The position numbers and the translations under genes are program-made. The notes beneath the pieces were generated by a model. That model ran no database searches. It was not told where the DNA came from and saw nothing but the letters and a program-made list of their open reading frames with translations. A DNA stretch of 64,000 nt from Polyangiaceae bacterium (GTDB taxonomy: Bacteria; Myxococcota_A; Polyangia; Polyangiales; Polyangiaceae), in assembly GCA_020848455.1 (NCBI GenBank), contig JADLAB010000265.1, forward strand, positions 1-64,000, written 5' to 3'. Numbering within the stretch: position 1 is the first letter of the stretch; each line of letters opens with the position of its first letter. This document shows, piece after piece, positions 52,425 through 61,957 of this stretch.

Positions 52425-53246
52425 CTACGGGACCGGGGCCAGCCAGTCGCGCGGCGCCCGGCCGACTCCGTGGCGCGTCACCCACGCGCCGAAGAGATCG
52501 AACCACTCGAGCCCGGGCAGCAGCCGCACGCGCGCCTCGATGGCAGCGATCTCGGTGCCCTCGGCGCCGTCGAAAAGAAAGCAGAGCGCGTGGCGCGCCT
52601 CCTCGGGCGCGCTCATGCCGAGGCCCACGGGTCGCCAGCCGATGCGCAGGGCCGTCGACACCACCCGGCGCGCGTGCGCGTCCGCGCCGAGGCGCCGCTC
52701 CGCCTCGCGGTAGTAGTACGCGAAGTGCCGCAGCTCCTGCTTGCCGATGCGCTCGCACAGGACGGCGAGCTCCGGGTGGCCGGCGCGCGCCCCGAGCGCG
52801 CGGTACGCGTGGTAGGTCGTGAGCTCCTGGATCGCACCCCACACCATGTGGACGGCGGGCCAGGCGCCGGGCCAGAAGCGCGAGAGCGCGCGCTGACCGA
52901 GCTCGTCGAAGCGCTCGCCGAAGCTGCGCGCGTCGACGACGGCGGGGCGCGCCGCGGCGGGGACCGAATCGCCGTACGCCCGGAGGAAGCGCCGGAAGGC
53001 GCGCCCGTGGAACTCCTCCTCGTAGAGCCACGCCGTCACGAAGGACGACAGTTCGGGGTCGCGCCACGAGCTCGTGCCCGTGAGCACGCGCACGTAGTGC
53101 AGCGTCGAGCTCTCGACGAGCTGGAAGTAGCGCACCGTGCGGAGCGCGGCGTCGTGGAGGCGCCGCTCGGGGACGGCGTGCCACGCGACGTCGGCGAGAT
53201 CGACCTGGGCCGACGTCTCGAGGAACCTGTCGAGATCGATGCCCAC
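52425..53246 (-). CDS. Ferritin-like di-iron protein (desaturase/AurF-like)
   Basis: 273 residues. The four-helix di-iron set is complete: Glu45 (FQLVESSTLHY), Glu77-x-x-His80 (YEEEFHG), Glu141 (IQELTTYHAY) and Glu171-x-x-His174 (GKQELRHFAYYY). That is the E...ExxH...E...ExxH pattern of acyl-ACP desaturases and the N-oxygenase AurF. It probably activates oxygen or reduces an oxidised substrate. There is no signal peptide. It starts 7 bp after the rhodanese-MoeB gene, which follows a flavin reductase gene, so the three are likely one transcript. Its substrate cannot be told. Confidence 0.85.
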   Translation of the reverse strand: MGIDLDRFLETSAQVDLADVAWHAVPERRLHDAALRTVRYFQLVESSTLHYVRVLTGTSSWRDPELSSFVTAWLYEEEFHGRAFRRFLRAYGDSVPAAARPAVVDARSFGERFDELGQRALSRFWPGAWPAVHMVWGAIQELTTYHAYRALGARAGHPELAVLCERIGKQELRHFAYYYREAERRLGADAHARRVVSTALRIGWRPVGLGMSAPEEARHALCFLFDGAEGTEIAAIEARVRLLPGLEWFDLFGAWVTRHGVGRAPRDWLAPVP

Positions 53247-53253
53247 CGGCCGC

Positions 53254-54417
<1,164 letters not shown>

Positions 54418-54465
54418 GCGGTCTCCGAGCTTCGGTGGGGGTGCGCTCTTCGTCAAGCGCGCCGA

Positions 54466-54951
54466 TCAGCCGCGCGGCGCGACGTCGCCGTAGCGCCCCT
54501 GGAAGTAGACGAGCGGCAGCGCGTCGCGGGTCGTCACGGTCTCGACCGACGCGATCAGGATGTCGTGATCGCCGCCCCCCAGAAAATCGACGATGCGGCA
54601 CTCCAGGCTGGCGACGACGCCCTCGAGCAAGGGCGAACCGGTGACGGGGCCCGGCGCCCATGCGACCCCGGCGAACTTGTCCTCGAGCTTGCTGGCGAAG
54701 CGCGCCGACAGCTCTTGCTGGTCCGCCGCGAGCATGTTCACGCCGAGCTTGCGGCTCGCGCGGAAGACCTCGAGGCTCGCGGCGCGCCGGTCGATGCACG
54801 CGAGGCAGAGCGGCGGCTCGAGCGACACCGAGCTGAACGCCGTGACCGTGAGGCCCCACGCCTTGCCGGTCGCGTCCATGGTCGTGACCACGGTGACGCC
54901 CGCGGCGAAGCGGCCCATCGCGGCCTTGAACTCGGTCGGGGTGACTGGCAT
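54466..54951 (-). CDS. Flavin reductase family protein (FMN-binding split barrel)
   Basis: 161 residues. It begins MPVTPTEFKAAMGRFAAGVTVVTTMDATGKAWGLTVTAFSSVSLEPPLCLACIDR, the signature of short-chain NAD(P)H:flavin reductases (HpaC/DIM6/NTAB family), with SFxSVSLxPPL-type flavin-binding strands and DHDILIASVETVTT. It would provide reduced FMN or FAD to a partner oxygenase. First gene of the trio with the rhodanese-MoeB fusion (48 bp downstream) and the di-iron protein. The start follows CAGGGC. Confidence 0.93.
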   Translation of the reverse strand: MPVTPTEFKAAMGRFAAGVTVVTTMDATGKAWGLTVTAFSSVSLEPPLCLACIDRRAASLEVFRASRKLGVNMLAADQQELSARFASKLEDKFAGVAWAPGPVTGSPLLEGVVASLECRIVDFLGGGDHDILIASVETVTTRDALPLVYFQGRYGDVAPRG

Positions 54952-55051
54952 GCGCCCTGTTTTGGCACGCGCCGCGCGCCGGTGCGAGCCGCGTTCGTCT
55001 CTTGTCGTCCCGCCGCTGGCCACGTAGGCTGGGTTCCCGAAGGCAGCGGAT

Positions 55052-57139
55052 GTGAGCGAGCAAAGGCCGGCCCAGAACGACGCTCCCGCCGGCGCGTCGA
55101 GTGTGCCGGGGTCTCCAGCCCCTCCGCAGGGCAGCGGCGTGTCGCCGGCGTCGCGGTCCGCGATGCCGCCCCCGCCGCCGCGCCGCAATCCGGGCAGCCT
55201 CGCGCCCCCGCCGCCACCGCGCTCGACGAGCGGCCTCGGGGGCGGGGCGGGCAGCGTCCGCCCGCCACCGGCACCCGGGACCTTGCGCCCGCCACCCCTG
55301 CCAGCGGCGCCCACGGCGCAGCCGGCCCCCGCCACGCTCCGCCCGCCCGCGCGCGCTCCGACGAGCACCGGGGTCCCCGCCACGCCCGAGCGGCGCTCGG
55401 GGACGCTGGGGAGCAGCAGCGGCTTCGACCGCGCGGCCCTCGAGGCCGCCGCGGCCGCGGCAGCGACCGAGGCGCCCGCGCCGCCCACCGGGGCGCCCGG
55501 CAGCTCGCCCCACACGCTCGATCCGGAGGCGCTCGCGGAGGCGCTGCGGCTCCTGCAGCCGACGCCCCAGGTCAATGCCGTCGCCGCGACCGCACGGGCT
55601 CCGGCGCCGCCGTACGGCACCGCGAGCGCGACCGAGGGCGAGACGTCGCGGACGAGCGACTTCGGGCCCCCGCGCACGGAGCGCAACCCGAGTAGCGCGG
55701 AGGCCATCGTGGTGCCCGCCCACGTTCTCTCCGTCGCCATCGCCGCCGTGACCCCCGCCGCGCCGGCCGGCGAGCCGGCGCGCAGCAGCGACGCCGCCCC
55801 GCGCGCGCGCCGCGCCGAGGAGCTCGCCGGCGAGGCGCGCACCTCCGCCCAGCGCGGCGCCGACAGCGAGCTCGCGGAGCGCGTGACGGCCGTGCCGTCG
55901 ACGGCCCCGTACGACCCCGCCGCCGTGTCCTTCACCCCGGCGCCCTCGTCGCCGACCGGGCGCACGGCGCCGCCGGCCACCCAGCCCAGCCCTGCCGCGC
56001 TCGCCGAGCACCCGCTGCTCGCGCCGCGCCAGGCGGAGCTCCTGCGCGACATGGAGCTCGTGCGCGGTGCCTTCGAGCGGAGCCAGGCGGAGCTCGCCGC
56101 GACGCGCAGCGAGCTCGCCGCGCTCCGGGCGGCGCTCGCCGCGCGCGAGACCGAGCTCGAGGCGGCGCGTGCCGCGCCGGCGGGCAAGCCGGGCGCCGCC
56201 GAAGCGGCGCTGCGCGAGAGCCTGGCGGAGCGCGGTCGGATGCTCGACGCCGTCCAGCGCGAGCTCGCCACCGCACGGCGCGCGCTCGAGACCGCGCAGG
56301 CGCACGCCCAGCGCGAGGCGGCGGGGCCGCGCGCCGAGCTCGCGGCGGCGCAGCGCGAGCGCGACGCCCTGCGCGAGAGCCTGGGGGAGCGTGGCCGCCT
56401 GCTCGACGCCGTCCAGCGCGAGCTCGCGGCGGCGCGCGCCAACGTCGAGTTCGGGGAGCACGCGCTCGTCGACGCCCGCGCTGCGACCGCGGCGGCCGAG
56501 CGCGAGCGGGACGCACTCGCGGCGGCGCTCGACGAGCGCGTGGGCGAGCTCGCCCACGTGCGCAAGGAGCTCGAGGCGGCCCGGCACCGGGTCGCGACGG
56601 TGGAGGCGCCGCTCGTGACGCTGCGCGCCGACCTGACGACCCTGCAGCGCGAGCGGGTCGTCCTGCGCGACGGCCTCGCGGAGCGCAGCCGGCAGGTCGA
56701 GCGCGCGAGCGCCGAGCGCGACCGCGCGCGCGCGGAGCTCGCGCCGCTCGCCGAGGAGCTCGCGGCTCTGCGCCAGGAGCACGCGGCGACCGCGACCGCG
56801 CGGGCCGAGCTCGAGGCGACGCTCGCGGCGCGGGACGCGCGGGTCGCCGAGCTCGAGGCGACGCTCGCGGCGCGGGAGGTGCAAGGCGCCGAGCGCGCCA
56901 GAGCGCCCGCGGCGCAGGCCCCACCGGACGATCTGCGACGCATCAAGGGCATCGGGCCCAAGTTCGCCGAGCGGCTCGGCGCGCTCGGTGTGGCGAGCTA
57001 CGCGGCCATCGCCGCCTGGCAGGAGGGCGACGTGCAGAGCTTCGCCGACGCGCTCGGCATCAAGGCCGCGCGCATCCGGCGCGAGCAGTGGGTGGAGCGC
57101 GCCCGCGAGCTCGCCGCCGGGGCCGCGCCTCGGGGCTGA
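55052..57139 (+). CDS. Coiled-coil protein with C-terminal helix-hairpin-helix domain
   Basis: 695 residues from the GTG at 55052. Residues 1-320 are disordered: Pro/Ala/Arg-rich, with many PPPP and APP runs. From about 325 to 620 a long coiled coil (heptads of Ala, Leu, Glu, Arg; for example ELAATRSELAALRAALAARETELEA). The C-terminal 70 residues (about 625-690) are DDLRRIKGIGPKFAERLGALGVASYAAIAAW..., a helix-hairpin-helix domain of the kind found in DNA- or scaffold-binding proteins. No signal peptide. Roles could be chromosome organisation or a cytoplasmic scaffold. It converges with the epimerase gene. Confidence 0.85.
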   Translation: MSEQRPAQNDAPAGASSVPGSPAPPQGSGVSPASRSAMPPPPPRRNPGSLAPPPPPRSTSGLGGGAGSVRPPPAPGTLRPPPLPAAPTAQPAPATLRPPARAPTSTGVPATPERRSGTLGSSSGFDRAALEAAAAAAATEAPAPPTGAPGSSPHTLDPEALAEALRLLQPTPQVNAVAATARAPAPPYGTASATEGETSRTSDFGPPRTERNPSSAEAIVVPAHVLSVAIAAVTPAAPAGEPARSSDAAPRARRAEELAGEARTSAQRGADSELAERVTAVPSTAPYDPAAVSFTPAPSSPTGRTAPPATQPSPAALAEHPLLAPRQAELLRDMELVRGAFERSQAELAATRSELAALRAALAARETELEAARAAPAGKPGAAEAALRESLAERGRMLDAVQRELATARRALETAQAHAQREAAGPRAELAAAQRERDALRESLGERGRLLDAVQRELAAARANVEFGEHALVDARAATAAAERERDALAAALDERVGELAHVRKELEAARHRVATVEAPLVTLRADLTTLQRERVVLRDGLAERSRQVERASAERDRARAELAPLAEELAALRQEHAATATARAELEATLAARDARVAELEATLAAREVQGAERARAPAAQAPPDDLRRIKGIGPKFAERLGALGVASYAAIAAWQEGDVQSFADALGIKAARIRREQWVERARELAAGAAPRG

Positions 57140-57154
57140 GCGCGCCGACCCGGC

Positions 57155-58168
57155 TCAGCCCCACAACGCGGACGGCGCCGGGCCGAGGCGGCCGGCCTGC
57201 GCGCGCATCCCCGCGGGCCGGTCGCGCGCGAGCCACAGCGCACCGTCGAGGTCGGCCCAGCGGGCCTGCGCGGCCACGAGGAGCGCCGGAGCGATCGCGA
57301 GCGAGCTCGACACCATCGACCCCACCATGAGCTCGAAGCCCGCGGCGCGCGCGGCGGCTGCGAGCGCGAGCGCCGCGGTGAGCCCACCGGCCTTGTCGAG
57401 CTTCACGTTGACCGCCTCGTAGCGACCCGCGAGCGCCGCGAGCGAGCTGCGGTCGTGGCACGACTCGTCCGCGCACACGGGCACCGGATGCGCCAGGCCC
57501 GCGAGCGCCGCGTCGTCCGCCGCGGGCAGGGGCTGCTCGCAGAGCTCGACGCCGAGAGCCGCGAGCTCGGGCGCGACCGAGGCGTAGAGCTCGGCCGTCC
57601 AGGCCTCGTTCGCGTCGACGACGAGGCGCGCGCGCGGCGCGGCGGCCCGGACGGTGCGCACGCGCTCGCACACGCCCTCGCGCCCGCCCTCGCGCCCGAG
57701 CTTGACCTTGAGCAGCGGCAGCTCGGCGTGCGCGCCCGCCGCCGCGGCCATCGCCGCCGGCTCGTCGAGGCTCACCGTGAAGGCCGTCACGATCGGCGCG
57801 GGGGGTGCGAGCCCCGCGAGCTGCCACGCGGGCCGCCCCGTCGACTTCGCCTCGAGGTCCCAGAGCGCACAGTCGATGGCGTTGCGCGCCGGCCCCGGCC
57901 CGAGGGCCGCCCCGAGCGCGGTGCGGTCCATGCCGTGCTCGAGCGCGCGGAGCACCGTTCGCGCCGCGGCGAGCTCCCCCTCGGGGCTCTGGCCGTAGCG
58001 ACGGAGCGGGGCGCCTTCGCCCCGTCCCGTCGCACTGCCCTGCTCGATCTCGCAACACACGACCTCGACCTCGCGCTTCTCGTCGCGCGACGTCCGGAAG
58101 ACTCCGGCCACCGCAAAGCGCTCGAGCGCGAGGCGCACCCGCCGCTGGCTCGTCGATCCGCTGGACAC
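57155..58168 (-). CDS. L-Ala-D/L-Glu-type dipeptide epimerase
   Basis: 337 residues from a GTG at 58168. It belongs to the enolase superfamily, muconate-lactonizing subgroup: RNAIDCALWDLEAKSTGRP, the KVK pair Lys154/Lys156, metal ligands Asp185 (VVDANEAW), Glu211 (CEQPLP) and Asp234 (CADESCHD), the opposite lysines in VNVKLDKAGG (Lys256/Lys259), and GSMVSSSLAIAPALLVAAQ. This fits Ala-Glu epimerases used in peptidoglycan peptide recycling; other dipeptide specificity is possible. TAGCGT lies just upstream of the start. It is divergent from the acetyltransferase gene. Confidence 0.9.
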   Translation of the reverse strand: MSSGSTSQRRVRLALERFAVAGVFRTSRDEKREVEVVCCEIEQGSATGRGEGAPLRRYGQSPEGELAAARTVLRALEHGMDRTALGAALGPGPARNAIDCALWDLEAKSTGRPAWQLAGLAPPAPIVTAFTVSLDEPAAMAAAAGAHAELPLLKVKLGREGGREGVCERVRTVRAAAPRARLVVDANEAWTAELYASVAPELAALGVELCEQPLPAADDAALAGLAHPVPVCADESCHDRSSLAALAGRYEAVNVKLDKAGGLTAALALAAAARAAGFELMVGSMVSSSLAIAPALLVAAQARWADLDGALWLARDRPAGMRAQAGRLGPAPSALWG

Positions 58169-58261
58169 GGCCGCACGCTACCTCGGCGTGTACGCCGCCG
58201 CACCCCGGCGGTCGCGGCCCTCGCCCCGGCCCGCCCGTGGACAGGGCTGCTCGCCCGCCCT

Positions 58262-58795
58262 ATGCCCGTCCGCATGGCGATCCTGGAGCTCAGGCAGGCC
58301 ACGCTGCGCCCGTGGCGCGCGAGCGACGCGGCCGCGCTCGTCCCGCACGCCAACAACCGGGCCGTGTGGCGCAACGTGCGCGATCGCTTTCCGCACCCCT
58401 ACACGCCGGCCGACGCCGAGGCGTGGGTCGCGTTCGCCTCGAGCCAGACTCCGATGCAGACCTTCGCGGTGGACGTCGGGGGCGAGGCCGTGGGCGGCAT
58501 CGGCATCGGAATCGGCGACGACGTCCACCGCCGCTCGGCCGAGATCGGCTACTGGTTGGGCGAGCGGTTCTGGGGTCGCGGCATCGCCACCGAGGCCGTC
58601 GTGGCCGTGAGCTCGTGGGCGTTCGCCACCTTCGACCTGTGCCGTCTCTACGCGCTCGTGTTCGAGTGGAACCAGGCGTCGTGCCGCGTGCTCGAGAAGG
58701 CGGGCTACGGCCGCGAGGGGCTGCTGCGCCGCAGCGTTCACAAGGACGGGCAGACCATCGACGCCTTTCTCTACGCGCTCGTTCGACCCGACTGA
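58262..58795 (+). CDS. GNAT-family N-acetyltransferase (RimJ/RimL type)
   Basis: 177 residues from the ATG at 58262 (another ATG four codons later). The GNAT fold is clear: LRQATLRPWRASDAAALVPHANN at the first strand, HPYTPADAEAWVAFASS, SAEIGYWLGERFWGRGIATEAV with the acetyl-CoA loop R/Q-x-x-G-x-G/A region (GERFWGRGIATEA), CRLYALVFEWNQASCRVLEKAGYGREGLLRRS (N-x-x-S-x-x-V-L-E-K-x-G-F motif) and DAFLYALV. Such enzymes acetylate protein N-termini, antibiotics or small amines; the substrate is unknown. Confidence 0.92.
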   Translation: MPVRMAILELRQATLRPWRASDAAALVPHANNRAVWRNVRDRFPHPYTPADAEAWVAFASSQTPMQTFAVDVGGEAVGGIGIGIGDDVHRRSAEIGYWLGERFWGRGIATEAVVAVSSWAFATFDLCRLYALVFEWNQASCRVLEKAGYGREGLLRRSVHKDGQTIDAFLYALVRPD

Positions 58796-59015
58796 CGCCG
58801 CCGGCGGCGCGCGACGCGGGCCGGGATGAGCCGAAGCGGGGGGGAGGTGCGTCTGAGGGTCGCACGGAGGCGCCGTCCGGTCCGACCGGCGGCGTCGTGG
58901 GGCGCCATGTAGGCGCGGGGGGTTTTGCGGTTTACATGACGTCGGAACTGCGGCATGTGTCCGTCCGGTTCGCGCCGCCGACTCACGGGCCGCGGAACCG
59001 CCGAGGCGGCAAGCC

Positions 59016-59036
59016 GCGGGGGGCTTCGACCCCCGC
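59016..59036 (+). other. Perfect GC hairpin in the leader
   Basis: GCGGGGG, loop GCTTCGA, CCCCCGC. It sits about 120 bp before the start of the Cys-rich lipoprotein with no uridine tract, so more likely RNA structure in a leader than a terminator. Confidence 0.6.
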
Positions 59037-59143
59037 CGTCGATCCCACCCTGCTCGCCGAGCGCGCCGAGGTGATCCCTCGACGCGCCTCGCCGGTCCGC
59101 AGCACGAGCCTCGAACAACGCGACACACCCAACGGAATCGATC

Positions 59144-59149
59144 GGAGGA
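59144..59149 (+). promoter_or_regulatory. Strong Shine-Dalgarno of the Cys-rich lipoprotein
   Basis: GGAGGA five bases before the ATG at 59155; the frame is open far upstream, and this site decides the start. Confidence 0.8.
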
Positions 59150-59154
59150 CACCC

Positions 59155-60297
59155 ATGAGCTTGAATCGCTGGAACCTGCTCGCCGCGCCCGCGCTGACCC
59201 TGGGCCTGGCCATGCCTTTCCTCGCCAACTGCAAGGCGCTCGGCAACATCGTCCCGGGCATGAGCTGCGACGAGCTCGACAACGGCAACTTCGCCGCGCT
59301 CAAGTTCGAGGGCGACGCCAGCGTACAGGGCAAGCTCAAGGGCTTCCTCGAGGCCGTCTACAACCTCGACAAGCTCGCCGCCGACGCCGAGGTGGGCCTC
59401 ATCGCCTCCTGCGCCGAGCTCGGCAAGGCCGCCGGCCTGCCCGAGGCGGAGCTCAAGGCCGACCCGAGCGGCGGCGAGGGCGCCAAGAAGGTGTGCTTCG
59501 CGGTCGCCGCGAAGATCGAGAACATCCTGAAGGGTGGCGTGACCCTGTCGGTCGAGGTCAAGGAGCCCAAGTGCTACGCCGACGTCGACGCCATGATGAA
59601 GTGCTTCGGCGAGTGCGGCGCCACCATCAAGCCGGGCGAGCTCGACGTGGCCTGCGAGGGCGGCAAGATCTCGGGCGAGTGCAAGGGCGAGTGCAAGGGC
59701 AGCTGCACCCTCGAGGCGGGCGCCAAGTGCGAGGGTAGCTGCGGCGGCAGCTGCGAGGGCAAGTGCGACGGCAAGGAGTCGCACGGCTCGTGCGCCGGCA
59801 AGTGCGACGGCACCTGCTCGGGCAGCTGCACCGTCACCGGCAAGGCCGAGTGCAGCGGCAGCTGCGAGGGCGGTTGCTCGGTCGACGTCCAGGCACCGAA
59901 GTGCTCGGGCACCTTCAAGCCCCCGAGCGTGAGCGTCGACTGCCAGACCTCGTGCGGTGCCAAGGCCGCGGCCTCGTTCAAGTGCGATCCGCCGGGCCTC
60001 TCGGTGACGCTCGACGGCAAGGCCGCCGACGAGGTCAAGGCGCTCGCCAAGGGCCTCGAGGTCGCGCTGCCGAAGATCATCGACATCAACGTGCGCCTCG
60101 GCAAGAAGCTCGCGGGCACCATCGAGGGCGTCGTCAAGATGGGCGCCGAGCTGCCCAGCGTCGCGGCGAACGCCGGCACGAAGGCCATCGGGTGCATCGG
60201 CGCCGCGGTCGACATGGCCGCGAGCGCGTCGGGCTCGATCGGCGTGAGCGTGAGCGCGAGCGTGAAGGTGAGCGGCTCGGTCGGCGCGAGCATGTGA
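59155..60297 (+). CDS. Cysteine-rich repeat lipoprotein
   Basis: 380 residues. The signal peptide ends in the lipobox LANC (Cys26). Residues 27-170 are ordinary helices with a few cysteines (CDELDNGNF, CAELGKAAG, CFGECGATIKPG). Residues about 175-255 are a repeat of Gly/Lys/Glu/Ser with Cys every three or four positions: GECKGECKGSC, KCEGSCGGSCEGKCDG, SCAGKCDGTCSGSC, ECSGSCEGGCS. This could be a disulfide ladder or metal-binding array. Then helices (ADEVKALAKGLEVALPKIIDINVRLGKKL) and a Ser/Val/Gly-rich C-terminus. Exported and lipid-anchored; function unknown. The MYXO-CTERM gene follows. Confidence 0.85.
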   Translation: MSLNRWNLLAAPALTLGLAMPFLANCKALGNIVPGMSCDELDNGNFAALKFEGDASVQGKLKGFLEAVYNLDKLAADAEVGLIASCAELGKAAGLPEAELKADPSGGEGAKKVCFAVAAKIENILKGGVTLSVEVKEPKCYADVDAMMKCFGECGATIKPGELDVACEGGKISGECKGECKGSCTLEAGAKCEGSCGGSCEGKCDGKESHGSCAGKCDGTCSGSCTVTGKAECSGSCEGGCSVDVQAPKCSGTFKPPSVSVDCQTSCGAKAAASFKCDPPGLSVTLDGKAADEVKALAKGLEVALPKIIDINVRLGKKLAGTIEGVVKMGAELPSVAANAGTKAIGCIGAAVDMAASASGSIGVSVSASVKVSGSVGASM

Positions 60298-60464
60298 CCG
60301 TACGAGCGGTGGGACGACGCGGCCGGCTCTGCCGGTGACGGCGTCCCCTCGGAGCGGCGGGTGCCGCGCGGGTGACCGCGCGCCCCGCCGTTTCGCATTT
60401 CGGGGCCGCAGCGCCCGCGGATTGCGCGCCCGCGCGGGGCGGCGCGTGATAGCCTGGCTTCATC

Positions 60465-61850
60465 ATGCGCCACGTGCTCGTCCTTGCCGGTGCGTGCGCG
60501 GGCGGTGTGCTCTGCGCGCCGAGCCTCGCCCATGCTTACGATGTGCTCGCAGAGGGCTGCGCGGTCGAGCCCTTGTACTGCAAGATCGCCCCCATCGCGT
60601 TCGCTCGCAAGGACACGCTACCCATCGAGTGGTCCTTCGACACGGGGTGGATCCCGTCGGGGTCGCCCCTGCAGGTGCACCTCTACGCGGGGGTGTACGC
60701 CAACACCTGGGTCGAGCTCGCCGGGCAGCTCGAGACGAGCTGGCCCGACACGCTCACCCTGCGCGCGCCGGGCAAGCGCGAGGGAGGCGCGATCGGCTAC
60801 CACTACGGGCTCGAGGTCGGCGCGCAGGCCTCCGTCACCATCACGGTGCTCGGGCAGAGCTTCCACTGGACCGGCGACATCCCCTACATCCCGCAGATCG
60901 ACTTCCAGGTGGAGGGCGCGCAGATCTTCGACGCCTGGGGCTGGAGCCCCGGCGGCACCGTCTCGTCCCAGACCCAGACGGTGACGCTCGCGCAGGTGGG
61001 CATCGGCGACATCATCGGCGGCAGCATCCCCGAGATCGACGGCGGCTTCGAGCTCGACGCGGCCATGGAGCTCGCCGCGACGTGGACCAACCACGCGATC
61101 GCGATCCGCACGACCGACGGCGCGCCCGTGAGCGGCGGGCCGATCGTGGTCGAGGACGGCGCGACGACCTCGGACTACCCGGGCGGCCCCAGCATCGAGT
61201 TCGACGTCAACCCGGAGGGCGTCGTCAGCTACGACGGCACGGTCCACCTCATCCCGGCGTTCTACGTCGAGCTGCTCGGCCAGTCGTGGAGCATCCCGAT
61301 CGCGGACATCCCGATCTCGTTCCCGATCACGGACCTCGACTGGAGCTTCGACGCCGAGCGCGTGCACGTACCGCTGCCCGACGTCGTCGTGCAGGTGCAG
61401 GAGCTCGACTTCGGCGAGGTCACGGTCGGCGAGGAGCGCTACGGCGGCTACCCGATCGGCAACGTCGGCGAGGCCGAGGCCGAGGTGGCCGTCGGCGTCA
61501 CCGACCCGGACAACTTCCCGCTCTGGGACGAGAGCCTGTGGCTCGAGCCGGGTATCGACCTCGAGGGCGCGCTGCGCTTCGCGCCGAAGTCGGAGGGGCA
61601 TTTCGAGGCGGAGCTGTACCTCACTTCGAACGATCCGGACGCGCCGCAGCAGGTGATCATCCTGAAGGGCGACGGCATCGCGGCGCCGGTGCCGCCCGGC
61701 GCCCCCGCCGGCCCGGAGAGCCCCGAGGAGAGCGCGGGCTGCGGCTGCAGCGTGCCGGGCGGGTCGACCCAGGGCGAGCTCGCGCTCGCGCTCGCCGGGC
61801 TGGGCCTCGGCGCGGTCGGCCTGCGGCGCCGGCGCCGCCACGCCCGCTGA
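60465..61850 (+). CDS. Exported protein with MYXO-CTERM-type anchor
   Basis: 461 residues. A cleavable signal peptide (GACAGGVLCAPSLAHAYD) is followed by beta-rich domains; residues about 310-400 (LDFGEVTVGEERYGGYPIGNVGEAEAEV, LTSNDPDAPQQVIILKGDG) resemble Ig-like ASH/choice-of-anchor folds. The C-terminus ends with CGCSVPGG, a hydrophobic helix ELALALAGLGLGAVGL and RRRRR, the Cys-motif, membrane helix and basic tail of MYXO-CTERM proteins, which are cut and anchored by a myxosortase. Surface protein; role unknown. A TAGCCT box ends 9 bp before the ATG. Confidence 0.85.
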   Translation: MRHVLVLAGACAGGVLCAPSLAHAYDVLAEGCAVEPLYCKIAPIAFARKDTLPIEWSFDTGWIPSGSPLQVHLYAGVYANTWVELAGQLETSWPDTLTLRAPGKREGGAIGYHYGLEVGAQASVTITVLGQSFHWTGDIPYIPQIDFQVEGAQIFDAWGWSPGGTVSSQTQTVTLAQVGIGDIIGGSIPEIDGGFELDAAMELAATWTNHAIAIRTTDGAPVSGGPIVVEDGATTSDYPGGPSIEFDVNPEGVVSYDGTVHLIPAFYVELLGQSWSIPIADIPISFPITDLDWSFDAERVHVPLPDVVVQVQELDFGEVTVGEERYGGYPIGNVGEAEAEVAVGVTDPDNFPLWDESLWLEPGIDLEGALRFAPKSEGHFEAELYLTSNDPDAPQQVIILKGDGIAAPVPPGAPAGPESPEESAGCGCSVPGGSTQGELALALAGLGLGAVGLRRRRRHAR

Positions 61851-61957
61851 CCGAGGGCGTCTGCTGCGTTCTCGTCGGCCGGCGAACAAACCGCTATGCT
61901 GACCGAGGTCGCAGACGCGGGCTCCGTCGCGAGCTCGACCTCTGCCCGAGGACCCAC

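Larger units (their letters stand above)
58796..59154 (+). other. Leader region before the Cys-rich lipoprotein
   Basis: 359 bp with no gene. The left part is ordinary GC-rich DNA. The middle holds a 7-bp perfect hairpin (59016-59036) and neighbouring short inverted repeats of CCGCGG and CCGCC/GGCGG type. The right end carries a strong Shine-Dalgarno. A promoter was not convincing; TTTACA at 58931 region is a weak -35 candidate. Confidence 0.6.

Noticed and set aside
59016-59036. Terminator of the acetyltransferase gene
   Set aside because: The hairpin has no uridine tract and is more than 200 bp after the stop codon.
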